Below are positions 12,878 through 23,154 of a stretch of DNA of 64,000 nucleotides, one piece after another. Source of the DNA: Neurospora tetraspora (lineage: Eukaryota > Ascomycota > Sordariomycetes > Sordariales > Sordariaceae); assembly GCF_033439725.1 (NCBI RefSeq), contig NW_026944385.1:4125001-4189000 (forward strand), written 5' to 3'. The notes under the pieces were generated by a model. That model was given only the letters and a program-made list of their open reading frames with translations. It searched no databases and was not told where the DNA came from. Position 1 is the stretch's first letter, and each line of letters opens with the position of its first letter. A program made the position numbers and the translations under genes.

Positions 12878-13189
12878 GGCTGTGGCTGGTGAGGAGGGTA
12901 TGGGCTTGCCGGGGGCGGCTGTTGTCCGTACGATGAGGGTTGTTGGCCATATGCATAGGAATGCGACGACGAGTGATAACCGCCACGACAACCCGGCGGT
13001 AAGTGACACCTTCACGTTATTTTCACTTTCTACCTTGTTGGGGACAATAAGGTACCATTGAGTGCATTTTGGTGCTTCTGCGATGTGTAGTGTTTGTCCA
13101 AATCATTAAGATGACGAGTGATAACCGCCACGATCTGAGCCCCTTTAAGTTAGGGAAGTTCTACTAACAGTTGCTTCCTTTACGTGGGT

Positions 13190-13355
13190 AGAACCACGGC
13201 CTCGTCCACTATAACCGCCGCGCTGGGGAGCAGCCGGCTGTGGCTGCTGCTGCTGATAAGGGGACTGGCCATAGGTGGCGGGGTAGCCAGCAGGCGGGTT
13301 GTTGGGCGGCGCCGGTCCCGGCGGGGGACATAGGCGGGCCGTAGTTGTAAGCCAT
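13190..13355 (-). pseudogene. Fragment coding a Y/P/Q-rich, RGG-like segment
   Basis: On the minus strand an ATG at 13355 opens MAYNYGPPMSP. A neighbouring frame then reads a YGQSPYQQQQPQP stretch and QRGGYSGRGRG, so the natural reading seems to change frame in the proline run. This composition is typical of the N terminus of fungal NUFIP1-like or other RGG-bearing RNA-associated proteins. It lies downstream, on the minus strand, of the WIAERR fragment at 13605-13709, the reverse of the expected order. It is probably a broken, rearranged gene piece. Confidence 0.45.
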
Positions 13356-13473
13356 GGCTTGGATGTTCAGTTTGGAGCTGCACGAAGGAGAAACGGATAC
13401 CTGCGTGGTAGAGGTAGGCGTTCCCTGGGATCATGGACGGGTGACGGTAATGGACGAATCTCGATCTCGCAAC

Positions 13474-13615
13474 ACGGACCGGACCGGGCATGCTAGGTAT
13501 GCTATCCAGTTGGGATCCTGGAGGTGTAGCAACAGAGGAAACTGCTCGCTGGAGTTCGTCAGCAACCTTGTCATCGCACCGGCCGCCAACTCCCTCGCAA
13601 CGAGTCCATCGGTGG
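13474..13615 (-). pseudogene. Duplicated fragment 2 of the 28-kb gene
   Basis: The reverse complement matches about 28832-28960 of the third exon of the gene at 27696 (DNA around GGACTCGTTGCGAGGGAGT and CCAGGATCCCAACTGG). There is a small insertion near 13492 and scattered substitutions. It is not part of a credible complete CDS here. Confidence 0.75.
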
Positions 13616-13709
13616 GCCAGCAGCTCTCTTGGCTTCAATTTTGGCCTTTGATGGGAAGTTAGCCCTACGCTCAGCGATCCAAGCAGCAAGTTCCTCGTTT
13701 GTGGTCGGA
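13605..13709 (-). pseudogene. Exon fragment with NUFIP1-like WIAERR motif
   Basis: After an acceptor-like TTAATACAG the minus strand reads NEELAAWIAERRANFPSKAK and then IEAKRAAG. The pattern (E-WI-ERR-NFPTKA-IE-K) is the conserved core of NUFIP1/Rsa1-type proteins, which act in box C/D snoRNP assembly. The frame closes soon after, and the downstream DNA merges with duplicated fragment 2. Upstream, at 13715-13860, another acidic stretch (GDESDEDDENEEERL) may belong to the same broken gene. Family call by motif memory only. Confidence 0.45.
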
Positions 13710-13981
13710 CTGTATTAAAAGTTAGTGTTATCCTTATCATACAGTAACAGCTGGAAACACTTGGGAGCATCGGCACCAATCATCTCATTGAGACGCTCCT
13801 CCTCGTTCTCATCGTCCTCGTCGGACTCATCGCCCGGAGTGATCAAAGGAAGGTACCAAACAAACGCCTTCTTTTGGTCAGAGCTGGATGCCGTGAGGGG
13901 GGCACACGACGACGACGACCTCGGCCGCAGACGGGAGATTCGCCCCTTGCTTTGTTGTGAGGTTACTTTGGGTGTGGGAAG

Positions 13982-14114
13982 GGCAACCTGGCCCAAAACG
14001 GATTCATCGGCAACTCCAGTCGAGCATGGGTCCTCATCATCCCTCGGACTCCCTCCGCAGCACTGACCCGAGCCCCAAAAAAGCTCAATCGAGTCGCCGC
14101 CTCGGGCAAAGGAC
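13982..14114 (-). pseudogene. Duplicated fragment 3 of the 28-kb gene
   Basis: The reverse complement aligns with about 28617-28740 (from TCCTTCGCCCGAGTCGGCGA through CCGTGTTGGGCCAGGTTGCC), with small indels and substitutions. It overlaps fragment 1 in content, so the same source segment is present twice in this mosaic. Confidence 0.75.
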
Positions 14115-14149
14115 AAGAACAGCCAGGTCGCTACTATAGTGTCGAGCCC

Positions 14150-14319
14150 CAGTCTTCTGCTCATCGTAAGAGACGATGCGATACTCTGGGTTCTGCTTGG
14201 CAACCTGAAAAACAAGATTAGTAACTGGTCGGAATGGATACAATGAGCGGAAGCGTGATACGTACGATAGAGGTACCCATGTCGCGAGTTGGGTCAAAGA
14301 CCGTGAACGCCCCTACTCC
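14150..14319 (-). pseudogene. Two-exon coding fragment of unknown family
   Basis: The minus strand shows a convincing exon (about 14319-14266, reading FTVFDPTRDMGTSI), an intron at 14265-14205 with GTACGT...TTTTTCAG, and a second exon reading VAKQNPEYRIVSYDEQKTG. The frame then runs straight into duplicated fragment 3 and stops. It therefore looks like the 5' or middle part of a real gene joined to foreign sequence. The family is not recognised. Confidence 0.45.
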
Positions 14320-14867
14320 CAGTCGTCTTCATCAGACCCAAAGTTGATCCACCACCACAAATACATCTGCCATGACCCATAACAATCCCGACCATTCAAC
14401 CCTTCCTCCTCCTCTGCCTCCTCCTCCTCCTCTCCGGAACGGTCCCGTCCTTTGTACCGCGGTCGACGGCAAGTGGGGCAAAGGCGCTTTTTGGATTGTT
14501 GAAAGAGATTTACCTCGTACATGCGGAGGAAGAAATCCGCAGTAGAGTTTTGTTCGTCGATGATCCACTGGGGTACTTTCCATTTGACCTGGTTGGATTC
14601 GGTCTTGGTGGCTTTGGTCTTGGTCTGGGACGTAGCAGCAGACGGGGTCGAGCTGGTGTTGCTGCCAGGCTGGCTGCGGTCGTGATCCCCCTGGTGAGCT
14701 ATGGGTTGGATGGCTTCTTTATCTGCCATGTGGTGGGGTTGGTTGCTATCACCTTGGTCGGCGTGGTTGTCGGTACCTGGAGCCGTCGCGGTTTGACTTT
14801 GACCAGCGAGTTTCATCTCGCGGAGCGCGAGGAGACAGTCGAGCTCCTTCTGGGTCAACCTGTCCAT
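14313..14867 (-). CDS. Hypothetical protein with CPTC motif and acidic tract
   Basis: A 184-residue ORF starts at ATG 14867. The first 25 residues (MDRLTQKELDCLLALREM) are helix-like. An S/T/Q-rich linker follows to about residue 85. Next comes a K/W-containing segment, a CPTC pair with flanking RRPRYKGRDR, a run of glutamates and a W/D-rich end. The paired cysteines could bind metal only with partners elsewhere. No family is recognised. It abuts the fragment mosaic, and the sequence after its stop continues coding-like in another frame, so it may be an intact remnant of a larger gene. Confidence is limited. Confidence 0.4.
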   Translation of the reverse strand: MDRLTQKELDCLLALREMKLAGQSQTATAPGTDNHADQGDSNQPHHMADKEAIQPIAHQGDHDRSQPGSNTSSTPSAATSQTKTKATKTESNQVKWKVPQWIIDEQNSTADFFLRMYEVNLFQQSKKRLCPTCRRPRYKGRDRSGEEEEEAEEEEGLNGRDCYGSWQMYLWWWINFGSDEDDWE

Positions 14868-14904
14868 TTTTTGACAAACTTGGAACTGTTGACCGAGCGA
14901 TGAA

Positions 14905-15430
14905 TGATGCAGGAACTGTGATGTTTTGAGTGTCAGAAGCGTGGCATATTGAGGGTAAGGTGAGATTCATTGAGAAGTGATATATATACGATAGTATGGA
15001 AAGTATGGAACGTGAATGTGCTTCTCGCAAACATGTCGAGCGCAAGACAGGCACGAGCTGAGGGTGTTTTATGAGGGGGAAGTTACTTATATTTTGGTGT
15101 CGCTGTCGATGACTTTGCAATCACCTCACTCTGCTTGATGGTCTGGAAGGACGCGAAGTACTGTGATGTCAATTTCGCGTGTCAGAAACATGTACGTCTC
15201 TTGACGACGAGGTGAGACATTGCGACAAAAGGTATATACTATACGACGGGGTAAAAGAGACGCGCGGCGGTAGATGCGGTGCCTCGCGAAGATATAGAAC
15301 ACGCGAGACAGGGGGTTGAGGGTGTTTTAAAAAAGAAGGAAAGTTACTCACGAGCTGTGTGGATGTGTGTGAAAGTGTGTGGTCGTCGCTGACGTGGCTA
15401 TCACCTTACTCTGCTTGATGGTTTGCAATA
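14905..15430. repeat. Diverged tandem duplication, two units of ~250 bp
   Basis: Unit 1 (about 14913-15145) and unit 2 (about 15158-15428) share ordered blocks: CTGTGATGT, GTGTCAGAA, GGTGAGA, GAGGGTGTTTTA, AAGTTACT, GTCGCTG and CTCTGCTTGATGGT. Conceptual minus-strand translations of both units also align (NFP..KHPQ...LREA...SDTQN/SDTRN), so the ancestral unit may have been exonic. The divergence is high, so the duplication is old or was mutated by RIP. Confidence 0.6.
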
Positions 15431-16926
15431 TTTGCGTGAAAGCGAGCAAACGTTGAGTGAACGCGAGAGTGGCGTGAGCAAGGTATGACTCTCGTGATGA
15501 GGATGAGAGTGAAGATGACTGCGTGGGAAGTAGAGAAGGATTCCGTGGATGGAGTGAGGAAAGTAAGACTCTTGTGGTGAACTCTTGTGGGAGAGAACGG
15601 AGATACTGGTGAGGTAAAATAGAGAGGAAGTGGCGAGGGTGGAAAGGCGACGAGGGGGGAAGAAAAGGTCCTGATTTTGTGGGCGCCTGACGAAAAGGGT
15701 GGAGGGGAAAACCCTAAAAGAAACGAGGGCAACCTACCTAAGAATACTTTCTCAAGTTGGAAGGCACGAGGAGTGCTGTTGACGGAAGCTGGGGCAGTGA
15801 GTGCGCGGCAAGGGCACGGACTTCCAACAGGTCGGGAAGAAAGAAAAAGCGAGAGGGGAGGACACGGTACTAGGCAGCTATCTTCTGTTACACGAAACTT
15901 ATCTCTGGTGAGCGAGCAATACGAGTCGATGTACCGTAGAGGTAGATCGAGATGTGACTTTTCAGAGCCTACACGTACCTTACATGTATATGTGGCAGTC
16001 GTGCTGTGGTAGCCGAACAAACAGAACAACTGTATTAGTTAGCGGCACCTCTACCTCTCCCTACATAGTCCCTCCAAATTGATTTGTATTAGGGCCTCTT
16101 GCATTATGGTGGTATGTTGAGTACATACTTGTGTGTGAGGATTTGCAGCTGAGAGACTGGATGGTTGAAATCACTGCAATTCTTCTACATCTACAGAGGT
16201 ACCTTGTAGTTCAATGCTAGAGGCCGTGTACATACACAAATTGCTAGCCTTGGAAATAACGTATTTGACAACGGATAGAGGTATCTAACACATAACGAGA
16301 AGGAAATTTTGAAAGAAAACCAAAGAGACGGGGGAAAATGAAGGAAAGAGAGAGTGTGTAGTTGTGGATGAGTACCTACCTCTAATCAGTCCTCCTAAAC
16401 GCCAAACCAAACTTGCGAAGACTGGAAAGGATGTACATGTACATGATATAAAAACAAAAATGAGAAAACGTATGAAGTAGTAAGTGAGTGTGTGTGGCGG
16501 CTCGCCTTGGTACGAGCCAGCGTGATGCTGGTGTTGCGTAGAGGTATAGGGATTTCCAGTTTAGCTTCCAGTCTGCCCCTCGCCATTTTCCGATGCGCCT
16601 CCCTGTTTGGATAATGCTGCCGGAGAACGAATACCCTCGCCTAACGCTTCAGATTCCTGGTCCTTTTCTTGCGTCAAGTCCAGTCCCCATCTCGTCGTGG
16701 CTCTTTTCTGAAACGAACCAAAGCAAACTTAAACGTTTTTTATCTTCCCGGCCTTGACTCCTTTCCTCATGCCTGCCCTGTGCTGCCAAAGTAGACCCCA
16801 TCTTGTTCATCCTTGTGGTCCCCTCCCCAGGGCCACCAAAACCACTTCCTACGCCTTCGCTTATAGACTTAGAAGGAGGAATTATGGCGATCTAAGTTGC
16901 CCCAAACTAAAGTCCAGGAAAGCGAC
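15431..16926. other. Intergenic
   Basis: About 1.5 kb without a credible gene. It is purine-rich on the plus strand to about 15860. It contains AGGTACCT at 16197-16204 and the palindrome TGTACATGTACA near 16433. It probably includes the 3' UTR of the minus-strand AAA gene. Confidence 0.45.
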
Positions 16927-18569
16927 TTACTCCTCCTTCTCCCCCTCCTCCTCCGGCTCCGGCATCACCAACTTCACATCAACCCCCTTCCCCTTCTCCG
17001 ACCTCCTAATCTCATAATGTCCACCAAGCACCAAATCCTTCGCCACCAGCTCCCTGGTACGTCCCAAGCTCTCGATAGCAGCAATCCTGTCAATCGTGGC
17101 CTGGAGGTGTTCACGGAAGCCCGGTTGGGCGACTATCTCCCGAAAGGCGAGGTGCATTGGCACGGAGCTGGCGCGCACCTGGGCGTCCTTGGTGATGGAG
17201 AACAGGTTGAGGCGGTCGAGGGCGCGCACAAAGTCGGCGCGGGTCATGATCTGCTGGGCCTCGTGCAGGGCGTAGCTGGGCAGGACGTGCCCGACGACAG
17301 GGTCGTAGGTGGAGGAGCCGGCGGCTTCCATGACGGATTCTTTGTCGACGAGGGCGGTGGCGAGGACTACTGCTGCTGCCTGTGGGAGGGGGCGGAAGCG
17401 TTAGTTTTTGGTGGAAAGATGAGAAGGGAGGAGAAATGGGGAAGAAGGCTGAGGCTGCGAACGGGAAGGGTAAGGCAGCGGAGGGAGGTAAGGGGAGGGA
17501 ATAGGGTGTAAGATAGAAGCCGTTAGAGTAAAGGGGCAGGAGAAAAGCAACTTACCGCCCACTTCTGCTGATCCATCACATCATCATCCATCTCCTCTCC
17601 CAGAATCCAGCACTGATTCAAGAACCACGTCTTTTCCACCTGTTTAATCTCATCACACGTCGCCAGCATATCATTGCTCTTGGCGACCCTGTTCAAGAAG
17701 TTCAGCCGTCCGCCCACGCGATCGTAAATCTGCTCCAGCGTCTCGTTGCTCAAGTCCTCTCCAAAGTACCGGTGGCGATAATTCCTCAGCGCTGCCGTCG
17801 CCAGATTCTTGGGCAGGTCTGTAATCGAGAGCACCTCCATGCGTGTCGCCAGCTGCTTCAGCCTCTCATAGACCCAGTAATCGTCGCTGTTGAACACCAT
17901 GGTAACCAAGTTGCTCGCGGCCCACTGCTCCGCCCTCTGCTGGAGCAGCTCGATCAGGTCCTTGCCATCCTCGTCGTCGCGGATCAGGTGCATCTGGTTG
18001 ATGATGACAACCAGCGGCCTCCCGATCTTTGCCCGCCGCTTGAGCGCCACCTTCTCCAGCTTGTTCAGCGCGCGCTCGATATCCAACAGCGCCGTGGTGT
18101 CGCGCGGGCCGCGCTCGCTGAAGTAGCTGCCGATGTAATCCTCGTGAAACTCGTAGTCGAGCGCCTTGCCCAGGCGAATGCGGAAGATCTCTAGGTCGGC
18201 GTGCGCCTCGAACATGGCCACGCCGTCACCGTCGATCTTGCGCATGGCTTCCAATAGCATGCTGCTTTTGCCTGTGCCCTTCTCGCCGATGAACAGGTGG
18301 TAGTGCCCGACCTCGTGGCCGGCGACGATATCGTCGACGATGTCTTGCTCGGGTCGCCCGATCCAGTGTGTGGCAGCGGCGGTCTTGGAGAGCGGAATGT
18401 TCTTGCCGATGGCGGCGAGGTCGAGGACGGGGTCACCGGGCTCGAAGGCGTTGGCCATTTTCTTTAAGACATGGTGCTTGTAGCTCTTGTGGTAGGCGTA
18501 GGCGGCGATGCTGAAGCCGGCGCCGAGAACGAGTATGGAGGCGAAGGAGGTGGCCGCTGCTTCGAGCAT
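16927..18569 (-). CDS. Membrane-anchored AAA-type P-loop ATPase
   Basis: The CDS is complement(join(16927..17379,17556..18569)), 488 residues. The 176-bp intron (GTAAGT...CCACAG) is phase 0, after W-A. The N terminus (residues 5-30) is a hydrophobic anchor followed by a basic patch (HKSYKHHVLKK), which suits a mitochondrial or other organelle membrane protein. The P-loop GEKGTGKS is at 95-102. The Walker B-like strand PLVVIINQMH (185-194) has Asn-Gln where Asp-Glu is usual. The C-terminal ~150 residues contain helical and winged-helix-like sequence and an acidic tail. The architecture matches fungal AAA proteins described as having a C-terminal winged-helix domain. The substrate is unknown. 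Hydrolysis may be weak or absent given the altered Walker B. It is transcribed opposite to its left-hand intergenic region, with no obvious partner gene. Confidence 0.8.
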
Positions 18570-19457
18570 CTTGACCAGGATCGACGGGTTGTCGTGTGGT
18601 GGGCAGTGGTGGCTTTCATCGTCGGATTTATGGCGGGTGGTGGTGTGAGCTGGGGAGGGTTAGTTTTTTCTTGGGTAATATTGTATCTTGGGCAGAATAG
18701 CTCTGAAAAATGACATGTTGGACGGCAGGATGGAGGTACATTATGGATTGGAATGGGTTGGGCAGTCTGGCCAGGGAAAGAGGCTTGAGAGAAGTGTTTA
18801 GGAGGATGTGATCAAAATCGTCGCTTGCTGATGAAGGAGTTTGTCTCGGTCTCTTCTCCACGGAGGACTTTCAGGGGAAATGACACCTAGTAGCAGTTCG
18901 GGAAGAAGAGGATTTGCGCCTTTGTTCATGACCGTTGAGCGAGTGGTTCGTGACGGTGGATGTGTACTGGGCAAAAGCCACCGAGGATAACACAAGGCGA
19001 CAAAGCCGGTTCGGGCCGATGTACCATAAAGCACCTCGAGGCTCCGGGGTCCAAGGCACAGTCTCTGCAAGCACCTTGATGACCCCAAAGGGCCTTGCAG
19101 ACTGCATGTACCAGCAAGTCTTGGACCCTGCATAAACCAAGCCGACTTTCGTGAGTCCTTCTGGTACGTGGCCGAGTTCGAAGACGAAGGCATACCGCAT
19201 GATACCCCTACTCGATATGACACTTGCCATGGACAACCCTCGACACCGTTCAGATCCTCGACCCCGAATACGGACAAAGATCATGGTCAAATCCATCCTT
19301 AGAAAGCCTGGGTCGCAAGTGTTTACATTGCGAATCCACCCCCTTACCAAGCCAAGCCATGATAATCCGGGGTTCGAGGCTGACATGGAGATAAACAACG
19401 TGGCAGTGGGCCGGGCCAACTGGGCCACAAACACAAGCCAAGCTCGAATCTTTTTTC
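18570..19457. other. Intergenic, promoter of the AAA ATPase
   Basis: No recognisable gene. Minus-strand ORFs of 159 and 204 codons are open, but they overlap one another and have no motif or consistent intron pattern. Confidence 0.4.
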
Positions 19458-19832
19458 TTAACCGACGACTTTTTTTTCCTTCCATGCAGCAAAGTCAACC
19501 AACAACAAGTGTTGGGAGGGGAAACGAAGTGGGGATGCCAATGCTTGAACAATGCTTGACCGTCCATGAAATGCAACAAAGACCGGGTGGTGGACAAATG
19601 GCAGGATGACACACGAGAAAAAGAGAAAGTTGAACCCACCGAAAGATCTGCGCTGCTGGTGCTGTTGACGATGGAATAAGCTTCTCGCCAGAGGGGCTGT
19701 CCCTGAAGATCCCAGCCTCAACCTCGGGGGCCATGCGGGTGTGGACTTGGTGACATGGTTGAAGTTGAGACAGCCGGTAGTGGTGGACTTGCCGGCTCCG
19801 ATACGCCAGGCCGTCGGTATCCTGGATGCCAT
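19458..19832 (-). CDS. Possible small mitochondrial-targeted protein
   Basis: A 124-codon ORF starts at ATG 19832 in a good context (CATCATCATGGCA). Residues 1-65 are rich in R, S, T and A with no acidic residue, and end RRSF, which is typical of a mitochondrial presequence. A GTGGGT site near 19645 could be an intron donor, because the sequence beyond it (FNFLFFSC...) looks intronic. A second frame is also open over part of the region (residues reading EAGIFRDSPSGEKL). The true structure is therefore unsettled and the mature part was not found. Confidence 0.3.
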   Translation of the reverse strand: MASRIPTAWRIGAGKSTTTGCLNFNHVTKSTPAWPPRLRLGSSGTAPLARSLFHRQQHQQRRSFGGFNFLFFSCVILPFVHHPVFVAFHGRSSIVQALASPLRFPSQHLLLVDFAAWKEKKVVG

Positions 19833-20821
19833 GATGATGACGTCTAGAAGTCTGAAAGTCTAGAAATATGTTGGAAAATGAAATGAGGAAAAAAAGGGGT
19901 GGTTAGGAAAAGCGAATGACGGGAAGGGAAGAATAGAGCAAGAGAATGAAGGAGGAGAAGAGGAGATAATGTCGTGCAAAGAGTGGATAAGTTGGATCTC
20001 GAACAAAGGCCAGAAAAGGAAATATGCCGCTGCGTGTAGTCGGACGTTGATGAAGTGTCTTGCAGGTGCAGAAGAGAGATGTTGACAAAGGGAGGGAATC
20101 AAGGTGCGACGGCTTGGTTTCTGGGCCTGGCCCGCCTTGGCATACGCTATCCCCCGATCGCTTGGGTCTGTCTGTGTGTCACTGCAGCTGAAGCAGTGAC
20201 GACGTTCCATTATTAAAACAACTGCTTGGCCTTGTTCGCTTGGAACTGCCCCTGGGTCGGGTTCCTTCTTGCGCAAAAATGTACCTGGATTTTGGCAGTT
20301 GTCTGCCAGCTGCCAAGATCATGCCAAGCAAATGGGAAGACCAGTATCAATTCCTCGTCGACGTCGAGCACCGGAATCACTCAGTCATGGAAAAACAACA
20401 TGAAAAGAGAAGACAGATATATCAGATCGGGGAGAGGTCCATTGGCTGTTAAAAGCTAAAATGAAGTTGAAATGCGGAATGAAGAAATATTAAGTCCGTG
20501 AATTAAAAGTGTCCCCGGACATGACCGGGCTTGAGGTGGCTGTCATGCAATGCACTAAAGGCTCCCAACTCCGGACATGAGGAAGGTACGGGCGATGCAC
20601 CATCTGCAGAACTGGTCCAAATCAAGTGGTTTTTTTTTTTTTTTTTTTTTTCAACAGGACACGTTCAAGTTTATATTTTCCGAAAGCTCTACCCTCGACG
20701 AGACCTCTCACTACCTGCCCGTATCTTGCCTAGAACGGATGTCGCAACCCACCACGCCTTTTGCCACCGACTACTTCTCTGCGCGACGAGACTCGAAGCG
20801 TAACCCACCTCAGTCGTCAAA
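19833..20821. other. Intergenic with poly-T tract
   Basis: No supportable gene. A run of 22 T lies at 20630-20651. The stretch is probably promoter on both sides. Confidence 0.45.
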
Positions 20822-21094
20822 ATGTCTCCCTTCTCCTTTGACTGGGGCTATTGTTGTCTTTTCAGGCCTCGACCTGCGGCATGGTTATCACACCCGTTCC
20901 AACCGGCACCTCGTAAACCTCCAGAGACACGAATACGATCGCGCCCAGACCCGAACTTTGCACCCCGCCAACCCCGGTCTCTAGTCCAAGTCCAAGATAT
21001 CTATACGCGGTGCAAGTCGTGTCAAGACCTTGATGAGGGGGAAGCAGAATCTCTCATGGAGCTCGGCCAAACGCTAACAGCCATGGTCCAGTAA
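20822..21094 (+). CDS. Doubtful small ORF
   Basis: A 90-residue ORF with a favourable start context (GTCAAAATGTCT) opens MSPFSFDWGYC, continues P/R-rich, and ends with an E/L/T-containing stretch after a CKSCQ motif. A GCTAAC branch-like site followed by CCAG near the end hints that the 3' part could instead be an intron end. No family recognised. Confidence 0.25.
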   Translation: MSPFSFDWGYCCLFRPRPAAWLSHPFQPAPRKPPETRIRSRPDPNFAPRQPRSLVQVQDIYTRCKSCQDLDEGEAESLMELGQTLTAMVQ

Positions 21095-22150
21095 CGATCA
21101 GTCTCCTACCTTCGATTATACCCCTTGGAACTACACGCAGCGAACTACCGTAATTCAGTCCAAGCAAACCTGTTCACAGCAACTCCCACGATGGGCTACA
21201 CTTTCCAGATGGTAGTGCGGTCACCTCGCCCCCTCTAAAATCATGAAGCAACGCATTTTCCTCGGAAGCGGTGCTGTCAACAACCCCGTGGAGATCTAGG
21301 ACATAACCGGCGGATACAATACCAGACTTGAAGCAACCCGAGTAACCCAGATTCTGCCCTCGACATTGACATCGGCGTCCTCGGCAACCAACCAGCCACA
21401 AAAACAAGAACAGGTCAAACAGCATAGTCGACGAGGATAGGGCATGGCCAAGTTCCCCGCTATTCACAGTATTAGGATAGCGATGTCCACGCGTCCGATC
21501 ACAGCGCAATGATCTAATGCCCACCACGAAGGACAAAAGGCGTTCGAAGACTCGCTCGATGGATGGAATAACGGGGGCAAGGCATAGCGGAAGGAACCAA
21601 CGCTCTTTACGAGCAATCTACCAGCCCCTCCTGCAGCTACGGATCAAGCAATGATAGCGGAGGGATATGGCGTTGCCGTCGGCACCCATATATCACCAGC
21701 CCGAGAGCTCAGAACACCAGACCAGATATATAGCCACAGCCAGTACCCTCGGGAATTGGAGGCGTGATTTGTTGAAGACAGACAAAGATGGTAACTCGTT
21801 CGTGGTTCCTTTGTACCTAACACAACTACTCGGCTCTACGACAACAGATGGAAAGTTCAACAGCTGCTCTACACGACTGTCTGATACCTTTCCGGCTCGA
21901 GAACAAATCCAGCCTTTGTATCTTCGGCGTTGAGCATTTTTTTACTGAGTCACAAAAGTTATCAAGTTATGGCATCAAAGCCGCACTGCCATAACCGTGA
22001 GCGGATTACATTCCCCGACAGTGTTCTCAAGTTACCTTTGCCTTTCCCTTTCTTGCTCACCAGCAAGCGCTCGAGCACTAAGTCCCCATCCATTACCTTC
22101 CATAATTCGGCTTCCATACTCCACCACTTTGCTAACAGCTGGAGACGTCA
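21095..22150. other. Intergenic
   Basis: About 1 kb with only short mutually overlapping ORFs. No motif, RNA gene or clear repeat was seen. Confidence 0.45.
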
Positions 22151-22593
22151 TCACAGCCTTTCACACATCTTTGCATGTCCGTCCAAACGGTCCGAGGTGG
22201 TTTCCTTGTCCTTCTCGCCCTCTTGCGCCTCGCCCTCCTGCGCCTCCTTCTTCTGGGCTTCCAAAATCATCGTCCTCTTGATGATCTGGAGCGCACGGCT
22301 CGAAAGGATATGCTTGAGCTTCTTTTTGGCGATTTCGGTGGAGCTGGTGACTTTGGTGATGGCCGCTTTGGGGCTGGCGGCGGCTTTGGACTTTGTCAGA
22401 TTGGCCTTCCTATTATTATTGGCAGTGGTGTAATTATGTCCTTACCTTTCTCGACCTTCTCAACCTTCTCAACCTTCTCAACCTTCTCAACCTCCTGTAC
22501 TTTCTGTACTTTCTGTACAGCAGCAGTCGCCTCGGGGGAGGGCCCCTGGGCCCTGGATGCCCCTGCCACCCCGGCCATTTTGGTTGGCTTCAA
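22151..22593 (-). CDS. Small Val-Glu-Lys repeat protein (two exons)
   Basis: The minus strand starts at ATG 22593 or, more likely, 22578. Exon 1 encodes A/G/P-rich sequence and then tandem V-Q-K and V-E-K triplets (about seven). The frame closes unless an intron is removed. The best reading is donor GTAAGG at 22445, branch site CTGAC and acceptor AAAG at about 22384, giving phase 1. Exon 2 then reads AAASPKAAITKVTSSTEIAK, KKLKHILSSRALQIIKRTMI and a Q/E/G-rich charged tail, stopping at 22151-22153. The product is a basic, coiled-coil-like protein of about 120 residues. No family recognised. The unusual acceptor makes the exact junction uncertain. Confidence 0.4.
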
Positions 22594-23154
22594 GGAGGTA
22601 TACTAGAGATAGAGTAAGTAAGTGGTGATGGTGGTACGAAGTAATGATAGGACGAACATACATTGAGAAGTTAAAAGAGTGATATGATAGAGGTACTGGG
22701 GGGTAGGCTATTCCCTGTCGGCTACCTCTAAGGTGGGAAGTGGCCGGTGGTGTTTCGGACATGGACAGGAAGGTTAAGGTAACCTGCTGGGCGTACTGGA
22801 TGGGATTTAAATGTGGAAGTGGGAAGGCACAATATCTTGATCAGTCGATGGTGAAGGGGGAAGCAGTGAAGGCATTCAGGTTCATCTGCCGGCGAATATC
22901 CAAGGTTGTGGACAATTGTGTTGGGACGTTGCACAGTGCTATGGTGAATGGTCCAATCTTGACCTCTTAAGGTTCATGTTGCCTATCACCAAACATGCCC
23001 TGGGGGTGACTGAATACCTTACCTTAGGTACCTACAAGGTTCTGGGAAATGCCACGAGATTGACATGAAAGAAGGTACCGTACTCAATGCTGTCACGCAG
23101 GATAAGCGCAGTGTTGAGGTGAGGTTGATCTCCTATTTCATCTAACTTTTATGT
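22594..23154. other. Intergenic
   Basis: Promoter side of the small repeat-protein gene. No coding signal. AGGTACCT lies at 23026-23033. Confidence 0.45.

Noticed and set aside
18871-19485. Minus-strand ORF of 204 codons
   Set aside because: Full of W, R and S without domain or homologue-like motif, and overlaps other open frames; left as intergenic.
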